DNA of 64,000 nt from Ancylobacter novellus DSM 506 (GTDB lineage Bacteria > Pseudomonadota > Alphaproteobacteria > Rhizobiales > Xanthobacteraceae). The stretch is taken from contig NC_014217.1 in NCBI RefSeq assembly GCF_000092925.1, positions 3,286,001 to 3,350,000 of the forward strand, given 5' to 3'. Positions 41,092-49,522 of this stretch are shown in pieces. The number at the start of each line of letters is the position of its first letter. The first letter of the stretch is position 1. A model generated the notes under the pieces. That model saw only the letters and a program-made list of their open reading frames with translations, did not search any database and had not been told where the DNA came from. The translations under genes and the position numbers were made by a program.

Positions 41092-43364
41092 AGAGGGCCA
41101 TTCTGCTGATCATGCTCGGGGGAGCGGTGGTTCCCGCGATCGGACAGCAGATCGAGCTCCCGGGCACCGGAGGCACCGCCAACAAGACCGCCCGCCCCAA
41201 GGTCGACGAGACCGCCCTGCGCTACTTCGCCTCCCAGGGCGACACCCGCCGGCTGGAAGCCGAGATCGCCCGCCTGCGCGCGCTCTATCCCGACTGGACG
41301 CCGCCCGACGACCTGTTCGGTCCGCAGACCGACGTCGAGCTGCAGCGCATGTGGAAGATGTACGCCGAGGGCAAGTATTCCGACGTGCGCAGCGCCATCG
41401 CCACCCGCCAGGCCGCCGACCCCTCCTGGCAGGCGCCGCCGGACCTGCTGGCGCGGCTGACCGAGGCGGAGAACCGCCGGCAGCTGGTCAACGCGTCGGA
41501 CGCCGAGCAGTGGGGGACCGTGCTGCGCCTCGCCACCGATGCGCCGGGACTGCTCACCTGCACCAATGTCGACATCCTCTGGCGCGTCGCCGAGGCCTTC
41601 GTGAAGACCGAGCAGACGCCGCGCGCGCTCGATGCCTACACTTACGTGCTGACCAACTGCAACGACCCCGGCGAGCGCCTCGCCACGGTGCAGAAGGCGA
41701 TGCCGCTGCTCACCGACGAGCAGATCGAGAACCTGCTCAAACTCGAGCGCAAGGACGCGGCCGGCAAGCCGGAATTCGCCGCATTGCGCGACGACCTGAT
41801 CCGCCGCCGCATGGGCCGCGCCGCCGAGAATCCCGAGTACACGGTGCCGGACGAGGACATCAAGCGGATGGAGGCGCTGGCGCGCCAGGGCACCACGCCC
41901 GGCGACCCGCTGCTGCTCGGCTGGTACCTGTTCCGCCATGACGAGGCGACCCGCGCCCTCGAATGGTTCAAGCTGGCGCTCGACCGCAAGGGCGGCCCGA
42001 AGGCGGCGGAAGGCTATGTGCTGGCGCTGAACTTCCTCGGCCGCTCGCTGGAAGCCGAGCCGATCGCCTTCGAGTGGCGCGATTCCGCGCCCGAGAACAA
42101 CAAGGCCTATCTCGACGTTGTCATCGCGCTGCTCACCGCCGATCCGCCGCCGGTGCTGGACGAGATCGTGCTCACCCGCTTCAGCCCGGTGGTGATGCGC
42201 GACAAGTACGTCCCCGGCGCGCAGGCGCTCGGCTGGTACGCCTACAACACCGGGCAGATCGTCACCTCGCAGTCCTGGTTCGACACCGCTCTGAACTGGG
42301 ACCCGAACGACGAGCCCTCCGCCTACGGCCTGTCGCTCACCTATTGGCGCCTCGGCGACATCGCCCGCCTCAACGCGATGGTGCAGAGCTGGGGCCCGCG
42401 CTCGGAGCGCATCGTGGCTCTGGTCGACCCGGTGGTGCGCGCCCGCCTCGAGGCCCGCAACGCCCAGACCACCACCCAGATCGACCCGCGCCTCGATCCG
42501 CTCGGCGCCGCCGCAGCCCGCCTAACGCCGATGCCCTCGCTGACGCCGCCGCCGATCGGCACGCCGCCCATCGGCCTGCGCGGCGGAGCGGCGCAGTACG
42601 CGCAGATCCCGACCGCCCGTCAGTTCCAGCCGATCCCGCAGGCCGGCACGGCGCCTCGCGCCTATGGCGCTGCGCCCTATCAGGCGCAGAATCCGCTCGC
42701 GACCGGCCAGTTCCAGCCGCTGCCCGGCGCGACCGCGCAGCCCTATGCCGGCGCCCAGCCTTATGCCGGCGCGCAGCCGTCCTACGCCGCGGCGGACTAT
42801 GTGCCGACGCCGCGCCGGCGCCCGGTCGCGCGTTCCGTCGCCCGCACCGGCAGCACGGTCGAGACCGCCGCGGCCGGTGGTGGTGGCGGTGGTGCTGCCG
42901 TCGCCCGCGGCTGGCGGCTGATGGACCTCGACAGGCCGATGGAGGCGGTGCGCGCCTTCGACCAGGCGATCGCCGCCGGCGGCCGCGCCGCCGAGGATGC
43001 CGCCTACGGCAAGTCGCTCGCCTATCTGCGCATGGGCATGACCAACAAGGCGCAGGCCGCCGCTCTCGAAGCGCCGCAGAGCCCGCGCCGCGCCGTGCAA
43101 CTGAGCGGCGACCTGCTCGCCCAGCGCGCGCTCGCCGCCTATAAGGACCAGCGCTATGTCGAGACCATCATCGCCCTCGACGAGCGCTCGCGCATCGCGC
43201 CCGAGCAGCAGGACCTGATGGTACTGCGCGCCTGGGCCTACTACCAGATCCGCGACATCCGCTCGGCCCAGCGCATCTTCAGGGCGCTGCAGGCGCAGGG
43301 CAATGCCGAGGGCGCCAACGGCATGGCCGCCATCGACGCGCTGACCCGCAAATACCGCACCTGA
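41082..43364 (+). CDS. Periplasmic TPR protein of the cellulose operon (BcsK-like, not a porin)
   Basis: A 760-residue protein with signal peptide (about 1-21), many TPR-like helical pairs (about 45-455 and 600-755, for example RALEWFKLALDRKGGPKAAE and ALNWDPNDEPSAYGLSLTYW) and an intervening Pro/Gln/Tyr-rich linker with PYAGAQPYAGAQPSYA repeats. There is no C-terminal outer-membrane beta-barrel as in BcsC. In Agrobacterium-type operons a TPR protein (called BcsK in the literature I recall) takes this place; the exact name is uncertain. Probably a scaffold linking the synthase to peptidoglycan or an exit port. Last gene of the bcs operon, overlapping bcsZ. Confidence 0.8.
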   Translation: MSLKRAILLIMLGGAVVPAIGQQIELPGTGGTANKTARPKVDETALRYFASQGDTRRLEAEIARLRALYPDWTPPDDLFGPQTDVELQRMWKMYAEGKYSDVRSAIATRQAADPSWQAPPDLLARLTEAENRRQLVNASDAEQWGTVLRLATDAPGLLTCTNVDILWRVAEAFVKTEQTPRALDAYTYVLTNCNDPGERLATVQKAMPLLTDEQIENLLKLERKDAAGKPEFAALRDDLIRRRMGRAAENPEYTVPDEDIKRMEALARQGTTPGDPLLLGWYLFRHDEATRALEWFKLALDRKGGPKAAEGYVLALNFLGRSLEAEPIAFEWRDSAPENNKAYLDVVIALLTADPPPVLDEIVLTRFSPVVMRDKYVPGAQALGWYAYNTGQIVTSQSWFDTALNWDPNDEPSAYGLSLTYWRLGDIARLNAMVQSWGPRSERIVALVDPVVRARLEARNAQTTTQIDPRLDPLGAAAARLTPMPSLTPPPIGTPPIGLRGGAAQYAQIPTARQFQPIPQAGTAPRAYGAAPYQAQNPLATGQFQPLPGATAQPYAGAQPYAGAQPSYAAADYVPTPRRRPVARSVARTGSTVETAAAGGGGGGAAVARGWRLMDLDRPMEAVRAFDQAIAAGGRAAEDAAYGKSLAYLRMGMTNKAQAAALEAPQSPRRAVQLSGDLLAQRALAAYKDQRYVETIIALDERSRIAPEQQDLMVLRAWAYYQIRDIRSAQRIFRALQAQGNAEGANGMAAIDALTRKYRT

Positions 43365-43389
43365 CGCGACCGGATCGCCCCGGCCGCGC

Positions 43390-44289
43390 TCACCCCCCGA
43401 CCTTCTCCGCCAGGAAATCGACGAAGGCACGGATGCGGGCGGCGAGGTAGTCGTGGCCGACGAACACCGCGTGCACCCGCTCGATGTCGCCGCCATTGTA
43501 CTCTTCCAGCACCTCGACCAGCGTGCCGGCCCCGATGTCGCGCTCGGCGACGTAGCGGGCGATGCGGGCGATGCCGAGCCCGTCCAGCGCGAGGCGCTGC
43601 ACCATGGAGCCGCTATTGCCCTCCAGATTGCCCGACACGGGCAACGCATAGCCCTCGCCGCTGGCCGGATCGACGAAGGGCCAGTCGTCCTGGGAGCGGC
43701 GGAAGTTGAAGCGCAGGCAGTTATGGCCGGCGAGGTCCTGCGGGGTGTGCGGCCTGCCGTGACGCGCGAGATAGGCCGGGGACGCGACGATGACGCGGCG
43801 GCTCTCCAGCATCTTGCGCGCCTTGAGCGAGGAATCGCGCATCGGCCCGGCGCGCAGGCCGATATCGGCGCGTTCGGCGACGAGGTCGATCACCTCGTCG
43901 GTCAGCGACAGGTCGAGCTGCACCTCCGGATAGAGCGCAAGGAACTCCGGCACCCGCGGCACCACGCAGCGTTCGCCAAAGCCGACGGTCGAGCTCACCC
44001 GCAGCCGGCCGCGCGGCGCGGCGGCGGCGCCGGCGGCGATGAAGCGCTCGGCCTCGTCGATCTCGCCGAGGATGCGCCGGGCGCGGGCGACATAGGCCTC
44101 GCCCTCGGCGGTCAGCATGATGGCGCGGGTGGAACGCACCAGGAGGCGCGTGCCGAGCCGTTCCTCCAGCCGCGTCACCAGCTTGCTCACCGCGGAAGGC
44201 GACAGGCCGAGCCGGCGGCCGGCGGCGGAGAAGCTGCCGCGGTCCACCGCCTCGATGAGCACCTGCATCTCGCCCGCGCGATTGTCCAT
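43390..44289 (-). CDS. LysR-family transcriptional regulator
   Basis: A 299-residue LTTR: N-terminal winged helix-turn-helix (MQVLIEAVDRGSFSAAGRRL, LSPSAVSKLVTRLEERLGTR) and a C-terminal effector domain (about 90-295). The closest pattern is the single-domain LTTR group next to MFS and oxidoreductase genes. It diverges from the MFS gene across 186 bp, where TGAATTCA (44327-44334) is a perfect 8-bp palindrome and a candidate binding site. The natural inducer is unknown. Control of the MFS/aldo-keto reductase pair is inferred from the layout. Confidence 0.93.
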   Translation of the reverse strand: MDNRAGEMQVLIEAVDRGSFSAAGRRLGLSPSAVSKLVTRLEERLGTRLLVRSTRAIMLTAEGEAYVARARRILGEIDEAERFIAAGAAAAPRGRLRVSSTVGFGERCVVPRVPEFLALYPEVQLDLSLTDEVIDLVAERADIGLRAGPMRDSSLKARKMLESRRVIVASPAYLARHGRPHTPQDLAGHNCLRFNFRRSQDDWPFVDPASGEGYALPVSGNLEGNSGSMVQRLALDGLGIARIARYVAERDIGAGTLVEVLEEYNGGDIERVHAVFVGHDYLAARIRAFVDFLAEKVGG

Positions 44290-44475
44290 CAGCCTCGTCC
44301 CATCTCGACAGATCGCCGCTTATCTGTGAATTCAGTTCAAAAGTATTGATCCGTCATAGCGGCTACCGGCGCAAGCGGGCGCGCGACATATTCCGGCCAA
44401 CGCCACCCATCGCCCAGCAAGCGCCGCGCTCCCACGAGCCGCGGGCGCCGGGCCTCGCATTGTCTGGAACCCGCC

Positions 44476-45672
44476 ATGCCGCTCACCCGGATGCCCCTCG
44501 CGCTGTTCGCGCTCACCATCGCCGCCTATGCCATCGGCACCACCGAATTCGTCATTGTCGGCCTGCTGCCGACCGTGGCGGCCGACCTCTCCATCGACCT
44601 GCCCCTCGCCGGACTGATCGTCAGCGTCTATGCGCTCGGCGTAACCTTCGGTGCGCCGGTGCTCACCGCCCTCACCGGCCGGGTGCCGCGCAAGGCGCTG
44701 CTGCTCTCGCTGATGGCGTTGTTCATCGTCGGCAACGCCGCGGCCGCGCTCAGCCCGAGCTATGCGCCGCTGCTGGCCGCCCGCGTGGTCTCGGCCTTCG
44801 CGCATGGCGTGTTCTTCTCGGTCGGCGCCACCATCGCCGCCGACCTCGTCCCCGCCGACAGGCGCGCCTCCGCCATCGCCATGATGTTCATGGGGCTGAC
44901 GGTGGCCATCGTTACCGGCGTCCCGCTCGGCACCTTCATCGGCCAGAGCTTCGGCTGGCGGGCGACCTTCTGGGCGGTGTCCGGCCTCGGCGTCGTCGCC
45001 TTCCTCGGCCTCGCCGCGCTGCTGCCCTCGAACCTCTCGCGCGCCGCCCCAGCGAGGCTCATCGACCAGGTCCGCGTGCTCGGCTCCGGCCGGCTGCTGA
45101 TCGTCTACGGCATGACCGCGCTCGGCTATGGCGGCACTTTCGTCGCCTTCACCTATCTCGCCTCGATTCTTGAGCAAATCACCGGCTTCGCCTCATCGAG
45201 CGTCAGCCTGATCCTGGTGCTCTACGGCCTCGCCATCGCCGCCGGCAACCTCATGGGCGGGCGCTTCGCCGACCGCGATCCGGTGAAGGCGCTCACCTAC
45301 CTGTTCCTGGCGCAGGCTGCCGTGCTGGCGCTGTTCACCTTCACCGCGCCCTCGCCCTGGCTCGCCTTGCCGACGCTGGCCGCCCTCGGCTTCCTGTCCT
45401 TCGCCAACGTGCCGGGCCTGCAGATCTATGTCGTCGAGCTGGCGAAGAAAGTGCGGCCCGGCGCGGTCGACGTCGCCTCGGCGCTCAACATCGCCGCCTT
45501 CAACCTCGGCATCGCCATCGGCGCCTGGGTCGGCGGGCGGGTCGTCGCCTCCCCGCTCGGGCTTGACGCCACGCCCTGGGTCGGCGCCCTCATTGTTGCC
45601 GGCGCGCTGGCTCTGACTATCTGGAGTGGAGCGCTCGACCGCCGCGAAACCCTCGCCCTGCGCACCGCCTGA
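44476..45672 (+). CDS. MFS transporter, DHA1 family (AraJ/YdhP type)
   Basis: A 398-residue, 12-span drug:proton antiporter-like exporter. Motifs are IAAYAIGTTEFVIVGLLPTV in span 1 (characteristic of the AraJ/YdhP/SotB group), the loop GRVPRKALLL after span 2, and FGWRATFWAVSGLG in span 5. The substrate is unknown. The aldo-keto reductase starts 20 bp downstream, so the two are one transcription unit. Confidence 0.92.
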   Translation: MPLTRMPLALFALTIAAYAIGTTEFVIVGLLPTVAADLSIDLPLAGLIVSVYALGVTFGAPVLTALTGRVPRKALLLSLMALFIVGNAAAALSPSYAPLLAARVVSAFAHGVFFSVGATIAADLVPADRRASAIAMMFMGLTVAIVTGVPLGTFIGQSFGWRATFWAVSGLGVVAFLGLAALLPSNLSRAAPARLIDQVRVLGSGRLLIVYGMTALGYGGTFVAFTYLASILEQITGFASSSVSLILVLYGLAIAAGNLMGGRFADRDPVKALTYLFLAQAAVLALFTFTAPSPWLALPTLAALGFLSFANVPGLQIYVVELAKKVRPGAVDVASALNIAAFNLGIAIGAWVGGRVVASPLGLDATPWVGALIVAGALALTIWSGALDRRETLALRTA

Positions 45673-45692
45673 TTTTCTCCAGGGAGATTTCC

Positions 45693-46526
45693 ATGCAGAC
45701 CTATGTCACCGCCAACGGCGCGACGATCCCGGCGCTCGGCTTCGGCACCTTCCGCATGCCCGGACCGGACACGCTGCGCATGGTGCCGCACGCGCTCAAG
45801 GTGGGCTTCCGCCACATCGACACCGCGCAGATCTATGGCAACGAAGCCGAGGTCGGCGAGGGCATCGCCAGCTCGGGCGTCAGCCGCGCCGACATCTTCC
45901 TCACCACCAAGGTGTGGGTCGACAAGTTCGGCCATGACGCGCTCATCGCCTCGGTCGACGAGAGCCTCAAGAAGCTGAAGACCGACTATGTCGACCTGCT
46001 GCTCCTGCACTGGCCGGCCGGCCACGCTCTGCCCGAGCCGGTCGGCGCGCTGAACGAGGTGGTGCGGGCCGGCAAGGTGCGGCACATCGGCGTGTCGAAC
46101 TTCAACGCGGCGCTGATGAAGGAGGCGGCGAGCCTCAGCGAGGTGCCCCTCGTCACCAACCAGGTCGAGTACCATCCCTATCTCGACCAGGGCCCGGTGA
46201 TCGAGGCCGCGCGCGCCGCGGGCATGTCGGTCACCGCCTATTTCGCCATGGCCGACGGCAAGGTATTCGCCGATCCGGTACTGAAGGACATCGCCGGCCA
46301 CCACGGAAGGACCGTCGCGCAGGTCGTGCTGCGCTGGGTGATCCAGCAGGACGGGTTGATCGTGCTGTCCAAGACGGCGACGGAAGCCCGCGCGGCGGAG
46401 AACTTCGCTATCTTCGACTTCGAGCTCTCGGGCGAGGAAATGGCCGCGATCCACGGCCTCGCAAAGCCGGACGGGCGCCTCGTCAGCCCCGGCGGCCTCG
46501 CCCCGATCTGGGACAAGGCGGCCTGA
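45693..46526 (+). CDS. Aldo/keto reductase (AKR5-like)
   Basis: NADPH-dependent reduction of aldehydes or ketones in the cytoplasm. The 277-residue TIM barrel has the full catalytic tetrad: D43 and Y48 (HIDTAQIYGNE), K73 (LTTKVW) and H106 (LLLLHWP). RHIGVSNFNAALM and NQVEYHPYLDQ are also typical. A Shine-Dalgarno (CAGGGAGA) precedes the ATG. With the MFS exporter it may detoxify and export a reactive carbonyl; substrate not determined. Confidence 0.94.
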   Translation: MQTYVTANGATIPALGFGTFRMPGPDTLRMVPHALKVGFRHIDTAQIYGNEAEVGEGIASSGVSRADIFLTTKVWVDKFGHDALIASVDESLKKLKTDYVDLLLLHWPAGHALPEPVGALNEVVRAGKVRHIGVSNFNAALMKEAASLSEVPLVTNQVEYHPYLDQGPVIEAARAAGMSVTAYFAMADGKVFADPVLKDIAGHHGRTVAQVVLRWVIQQDGLIVLSKTATEARAAENFAIFDFELSGEEMAAIHGLAKPDGRLVSPGGLAPIWDKAA

Positions 46527-46551
46527 GCCACAGCCCACCGCCCCACTTCCC

Positions 46552-46641
46552 TCATCCCCGGGCCTGACCCGGGGATCCAGCCTTTGCTTCCGGGGAGCCT
46601 CCGGTCCAAGTCTGGATGGCCGGGTCAAGCCCGGCCATGAG
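46552..46641. repeat. Palindromic intergenic repeat, family B, copy 6
   Basis: TCATCCCCGGGCCTGACCCG at the left and GGATGGCCGGGTCAAGCCCG plus GCCATGA at the right. It separates the aldo-keto reductase from the TetR gene. Confidence 0.78.
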
Positions 46642-46738
46642 GGAAGAGGCGCTTCGGGTTTGTTCTTATTTCCATCAGCTATATTTTCGTGTTCATAACG
46701 ATCAGGGGAACGACGAGCGCCATCGTGGGAGACGACCG

Positions 46739-47305
46739 TTGCGGGTCACCAAAGCCAAGGTCGCCGAGCATCGCAGCGCGATCCTCGCCTCAGCGTCACG
46801 CCTGTTCCGCGAGCGCGGCTTCAACGATGTCGGCGTCGCCGAGATCATGCAGGCGAGCGGCCTGACCCACGGCGCCTTCTACGGCCATTTCCGCTCCAAG
46901 GCCGACCTCGCCGGCCAGGCGTGCCGGCAGGCTTGCACCGAGGGCCTCGCCCGCTGGCGGAAGGCGACAAGCCTCTCCGCCATCATCGACCGCTATCTTT
47001 CCCCCTCCCACCGCGACGACCCGGCGACCGGCTGCGCCCTCTCGGCGCTGGCGGCCGAGGCCGCGCGGCAGGCGCCCGAGCTGCAGAAGAACTACGCCGA
47101 AGGCCTGTCGGGCTTCATCGAGGCCGTCGAACAGCGCCTCGACGAGTCGGACCCGCAGGCGCGCCGCCGGCAGGCGATCGCCATCCTCGCCTCGATGATC
47201 GGCGCGCTCACCATGGCCCGCGGCGTCGCCGCCGGCGACCCGGAGCTGTCGGACGCGATACTGGAGAGCGTCCGCGCCGAGCTCGACGCGCGGTGCGGCG
47301 CCTGA
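46739..47305 (+). CDS. TetR-family regulator (TTG start)
   Basis: A 188-residue repressor: N-terminal helix-turn-helix (AILASASRLFRERGFNDVGV, AEIMQASGLTHGAFYGHFRS) and a C-terminal ligand domain with the CALSALAAEAAR segment common in AcrR-like members. The start is set at TTG because GGGAG lies seven bases upstream and the resulting MRVTKAKVAEHR agrees with the usual N-terminus of this subfamily. The nearest in-frame ATGs lie far upstream inside the repeat and are unlikely. Target unknown; candidates are the adjacent aldo-keto reductase or the ami locus. Confidence 0.88.
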   Translation: MRVTKAKVAEHRSAILASASRLFRERGFNDVGVAEIMQASGLTHGAFYGHFRSKADLAGQACRQACTEGLARWRKATSLSAIIDRYLSPSHRDDPATGCALSALAAEAARQAPELQKNYAEGLSGFIEAVEQRLDESDPQARRRQAIAILASMIGALTMARGVAAGDPELSDAILESVRAELDARCGA

Positions 47306-47400
47306 GACTGTCCGTCTGGGGCAAACGCCGTATTGCCTCCACCCTGCCCCGCTGGGCACAAGCATCGGACGAGGTTCCGGTGTCGGGGTGAAGCGAGCCG

Positions 47401-48570
47401 ATGACGAGTGGTCCTGAGAATGCCTCCCCGCCCTGGCGCATCGGCGTGCTGTTCTCCGCCACTGGCGTAACGGCGGCGGTCGAGACCTCGCAGCGCGGCG
47501 GCACGCTGCTCGCCATCGACGAGATCAATGCCGCGGGCGGCGTCCTCGGCCGGTCGGTCGAGGCCGTCGTCTATGACCCCGCCTCCGATCCCAAGTCCTA
47601 TCGCCGCTATGCCGAGAAGCTGCTCGGCGAGGACGGGGTGCGGCTGATCTTCGGCTGCTACATGTCCTCCACCCGCAAGGCGATCCTGCCGGTGGTAGAA
47701 GCCTATCGCGGCCTGCTGTTCTACCCGACGCTCTATGAAGGCTTCGAATATTCCCGCCACTGCGTCTACACCGGCGCGGCCCCGAACCAGAACTCGATCC
47801 AGCTCGCCAAGTACCTGCTCGGCACCTACGGCAACCGCTTCTTCATGATCGGCTCGAACTACGTGTTCCCTTACGAGTCGAACCGCATCATGAGCGACTT
47901 CGTCATCCAGTCGCAGGGCCGGGTGCTCGACGAGGTCTATGTGCCGCTCGGCGCCGGGCCGGCCGATTTCGAGCGGGTGATGGCGAAGGTCAAGAAGGCC
48001 GCACCCGACGTCATCTTCTCCACCGTCGTCGGCGCAGACACGGCGACGCTCTACGAGGCGCACCGCGCCGCAGGCTTCGACGCGGCGAGGCTGCCCATCG
48101 CCAGCCTCACGACCAGCGAGGCCGAGGTGGCGCTGATGTCCCCCGAGGCGGCCGCCGGCCACATCACCGCCGCCCCCTTCTTCGAGACGCTGGGCACGCC
48201 TGCCGCGCGCCGCTTCGTCGCCGCCTTCAAGGCGCGCAACGGCGCGGATGCCCCCGTGACCGCCGCCGCCGAGGCCGCCTATTTCCAGGTGCATCTCGCC
48301 TTGCGTACGCTCGCCCGCGCCGGCACCGACGCGCCCGACCCGTTGCTGGCGCAACTGGCGGATTCCGAGTTCGACGCGCCGCAGGGCCGCGTGCGCGTCG
48401 ACGCACAGACCAATCACACCTGGCTCTGGCCGCGCGTCGCCCGGCTCGACGCCAAGGGCCGGTTCCAGATCGTCTGGAACCCCGGCACGCGGGTGAAGCC
48501 CGATCCCTATTGCGTGGTGCAGAGCCTCGACGACTGGTCGGCGGACGGCCTGCACACCGAGCCCTCTTAG
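47401..48570 (+). CDS. amiC: AmiC-like amide sensor (periplasmic-binding-protein fold, cytoplasmic)
   Basis: Ligand-sensing negative regulator that sequesters AmiR until a short-chain amide binds. The 389 residues form a type I periplasmic-binding fold (WRIGVLFSATGVTAAVETSQ, FGCYMSSTRKAILPVVEAYR, YVFPYESNRIMSDFV) closely similar to AmiC and urea-binding proteins. No signal peptide is present, which argues for a cytoplasmic sensor instead of an ABC transporter protein, and amiR follows after 12 bp. No ABC transporter genes are next to it. It starts 95 bp after the TetR gene. Confidence 0.88.
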   Translation: MTSGPENASPPWRIGVLFSATGVTAAVETSQRGGTLLAIDEINAAGGVLGRSVEAVVYDPASDPKSYRRYAEKLLGEDGVRLIFGCYMSSTRKAILPVVEAYRGLLFYPTLYEGFEYSRHCVYTGAAPNQNSIQLAKYLLGTYGNRFFMIGSNYVFPYESNRIMSDFVIQSQGRVLDEVYVPLGAGPADFERVMAKVKKAAPDVIFSTVVGADTATLYEAHRAAGFDAARLPIASLTTSEAEVALMSPEAAAGHITAAPFFETLGTPAARRFVAAFKARNGADAPVTAAAEAAYFQVHLALRTLARAGTDAPDPLLAQLADSEFDAPQGRVRVDAQTNHTWLWPRVARLDAKGRFQIVWNPGTRVKPDPYCVVQSLDDWSADGLHTEPS

Positions 48571-48582
48571 AGAGAGGGCGGC

Positions 48583-49185
48583 ATGGCGATCCAGATCCTG
48601 AAGGATTTGCGCGGGCTGAAGGTCCACGTCATCCACCCGCCGGACGAGGAGCGCGGCAGCCTCGTCGAGCATCTGCGCCGCATCGGCTGCATGGTAGAGA
48701 TCACCTGGCCGGTGCCGGCCGACTGGCCCGCCGCCGATATCGTGCTGCTCGCCATCGAGCAGGACGCGCGGCCCGAGATCGCCAGGCTGCTGAAATCCGA
48801 CCCGGACGCGCGGCCGACGCTGATCGCCATCGTCGGCTATGAGAACCCCTCGACGCTCCAGCTCGTGCTTGAATCCGGCGCCGTGGCGGTGGTGGAGCGC
48901 CCCATCCGCCCCTTCGGCCTGCTGACCAACCTCACCATCGCCCGCAGCCTGTGGCTGGAGCGCGAGGAGGCGAAGAAGCGCGTCACCAAGTTGGAGCGCA
49001 AGCTCTCCGGCATCCAGAAGATCCAGAAGGCCAAGTCGATCCTGATGGAGAGCCAGGGACTGAGCGAGGAAGAGGCCTATCAGAGCATCCGCCGCCAGGC
49101 CATGGCCAAGCGCGTGCCGATGGAGGACATGGCGCTGGCCATAATCAACGCCAGCGAATTGCTGAATTTCCGGCCGCGCACCTGA
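48583..49185 (+). CDS. amiR: AmiR, ANTAR-domain transcription antiterminator
   Basis: RNA-binding antiterminator for the amidase operon. The 200 residues have an N-terminal receiver-like domain without the phosphorylation Asp pattern, a coiled coil (about 123-150, REEAKKRVTKLERKLSGIQK) and a C-terminal ANTAR domain (KAKSILMESQGLSEEEAYQS, then IRRQAMAKRVPMEDMALAII). ANTAR proteins bind hairpins with hexaloops and prevent a downstream terminator; both elements are visible in the next 200 bases. A GAGAGGG Shine-Dalgarno precedes the start. Confidence 0.93.
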   Translation: MAIQILKDLRGLKVHVIHPPDEERGSLVEHLRRIGCMVEITWPVPADWPAADIVLLAIEQDARPEIARLLKSDPDARPTLIAIVGYENPSTLQLVLESGAVAVVERPIRPFGLLTNLTIARSLWLEREEAKKRVTKLERKLSGIQKIQKAKSILMESQGLSEEEAYQSIRRQAMAKRVPMEDMALAIINASELLNFRPRT

Positions 49186-49259
49186 CTGTGCTGATGCGGC
49201 AACACCGGCATTTGCCGGGGGTCGCGCCGCTTGAACTCGTCGGGCGGCGATGTTTCAAT

Positions 49260-49275
49260 CCTCGACTGGACGAGG
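49260..49275 (+). promoter_or_regulatory. ANTAR-type hexaloop hairpin (P1) in the amiE leader
   Basis: CCTCG, loop ACTGGA, CGAGG: a 5-bp stem with a six-base loop having A at position 1 and G at position 4, the published ANTAR recognition feature. It lies 75 bases after the amiR stop and about 60 bases before the terminator. A second equally clear hexaloop was not found; ATCGAT at 49308-49313 has the right loop bases but a poor stem. Confidence 0.7.
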
Positions 49276-49337
49276 TCGGCATTGCCGGCGGCGTCATCTG
49301 CCCGGTCATCGATGCTGCTGGCCGGGCGCGGCGGTGA

Positions 49338-49375
49338 AGCCCGGAAGGCTCGCGAGAGCCTGTCGGGCTTTTTTT
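49338..49375 (+). terminator. Attenuator terminator upstream of amiE
   Basis: AGCCCG (49338-49343) pairs with CGGGCT (49364-49369); inside, AGGCTC-GCGA-GAGCCT forms a second stem; seven T follow (49369-49375). The 5' arm GCCCGG (49339-49344) can instead pair with CCGGGC (49322-49327), which would destroy the terminator. That CCGGGC can itself pair with an upstream GCCCGG (49300-49305). These alternatives are seen in the sequence; regulated switching by AmiR is inferred. The remaining leader (49376-49522) shows only the amiE Shine-Dalgarno. Confidence 0.85.
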
Positions 49376-49522
49376 GTGCCTGGCATCCGGCGGGACAATG
49401 CCGTCCCCGCCGACGCGCAGCGAGAGCCGGCGACCATCGCGCCGGCGCCATCCATCCCACAACGCAATGGCCCGGCCGCTTGCGCATGAGCGCCCGCGCG
49501 CCTTCACGCGAGGAGAACACCC

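Noticed and set aside
42725-42790. Tandem PYAGAQ units as a DNA repeat element
   Set aside because: They lie in frame within the TPR protein linker and are better described as protein low complexity.
44290-44475. LysR T-N11-A operator in the LysR/MFS gap
   Set aside because: A perfect TGAATTCA palindrome exists, but no well-centred T-N11-A box could be defined, so it is mentioned only in the regulator entry.
47401-48570. Annotation as an ABC transporter substrate-binding protein for urea or amides
   Set aside because: No signal peptide, no transporter genes beside it, and an AmiR gene follows directly.
49300-49330. Second ANTAR hexaloop at ATCGAT (49308-49313)
   Set aside because: Loop bases A1 and G4 fit, but only one clean closing pair forms before mismatches; a stem needs a two-base bulge and wobble pairs.
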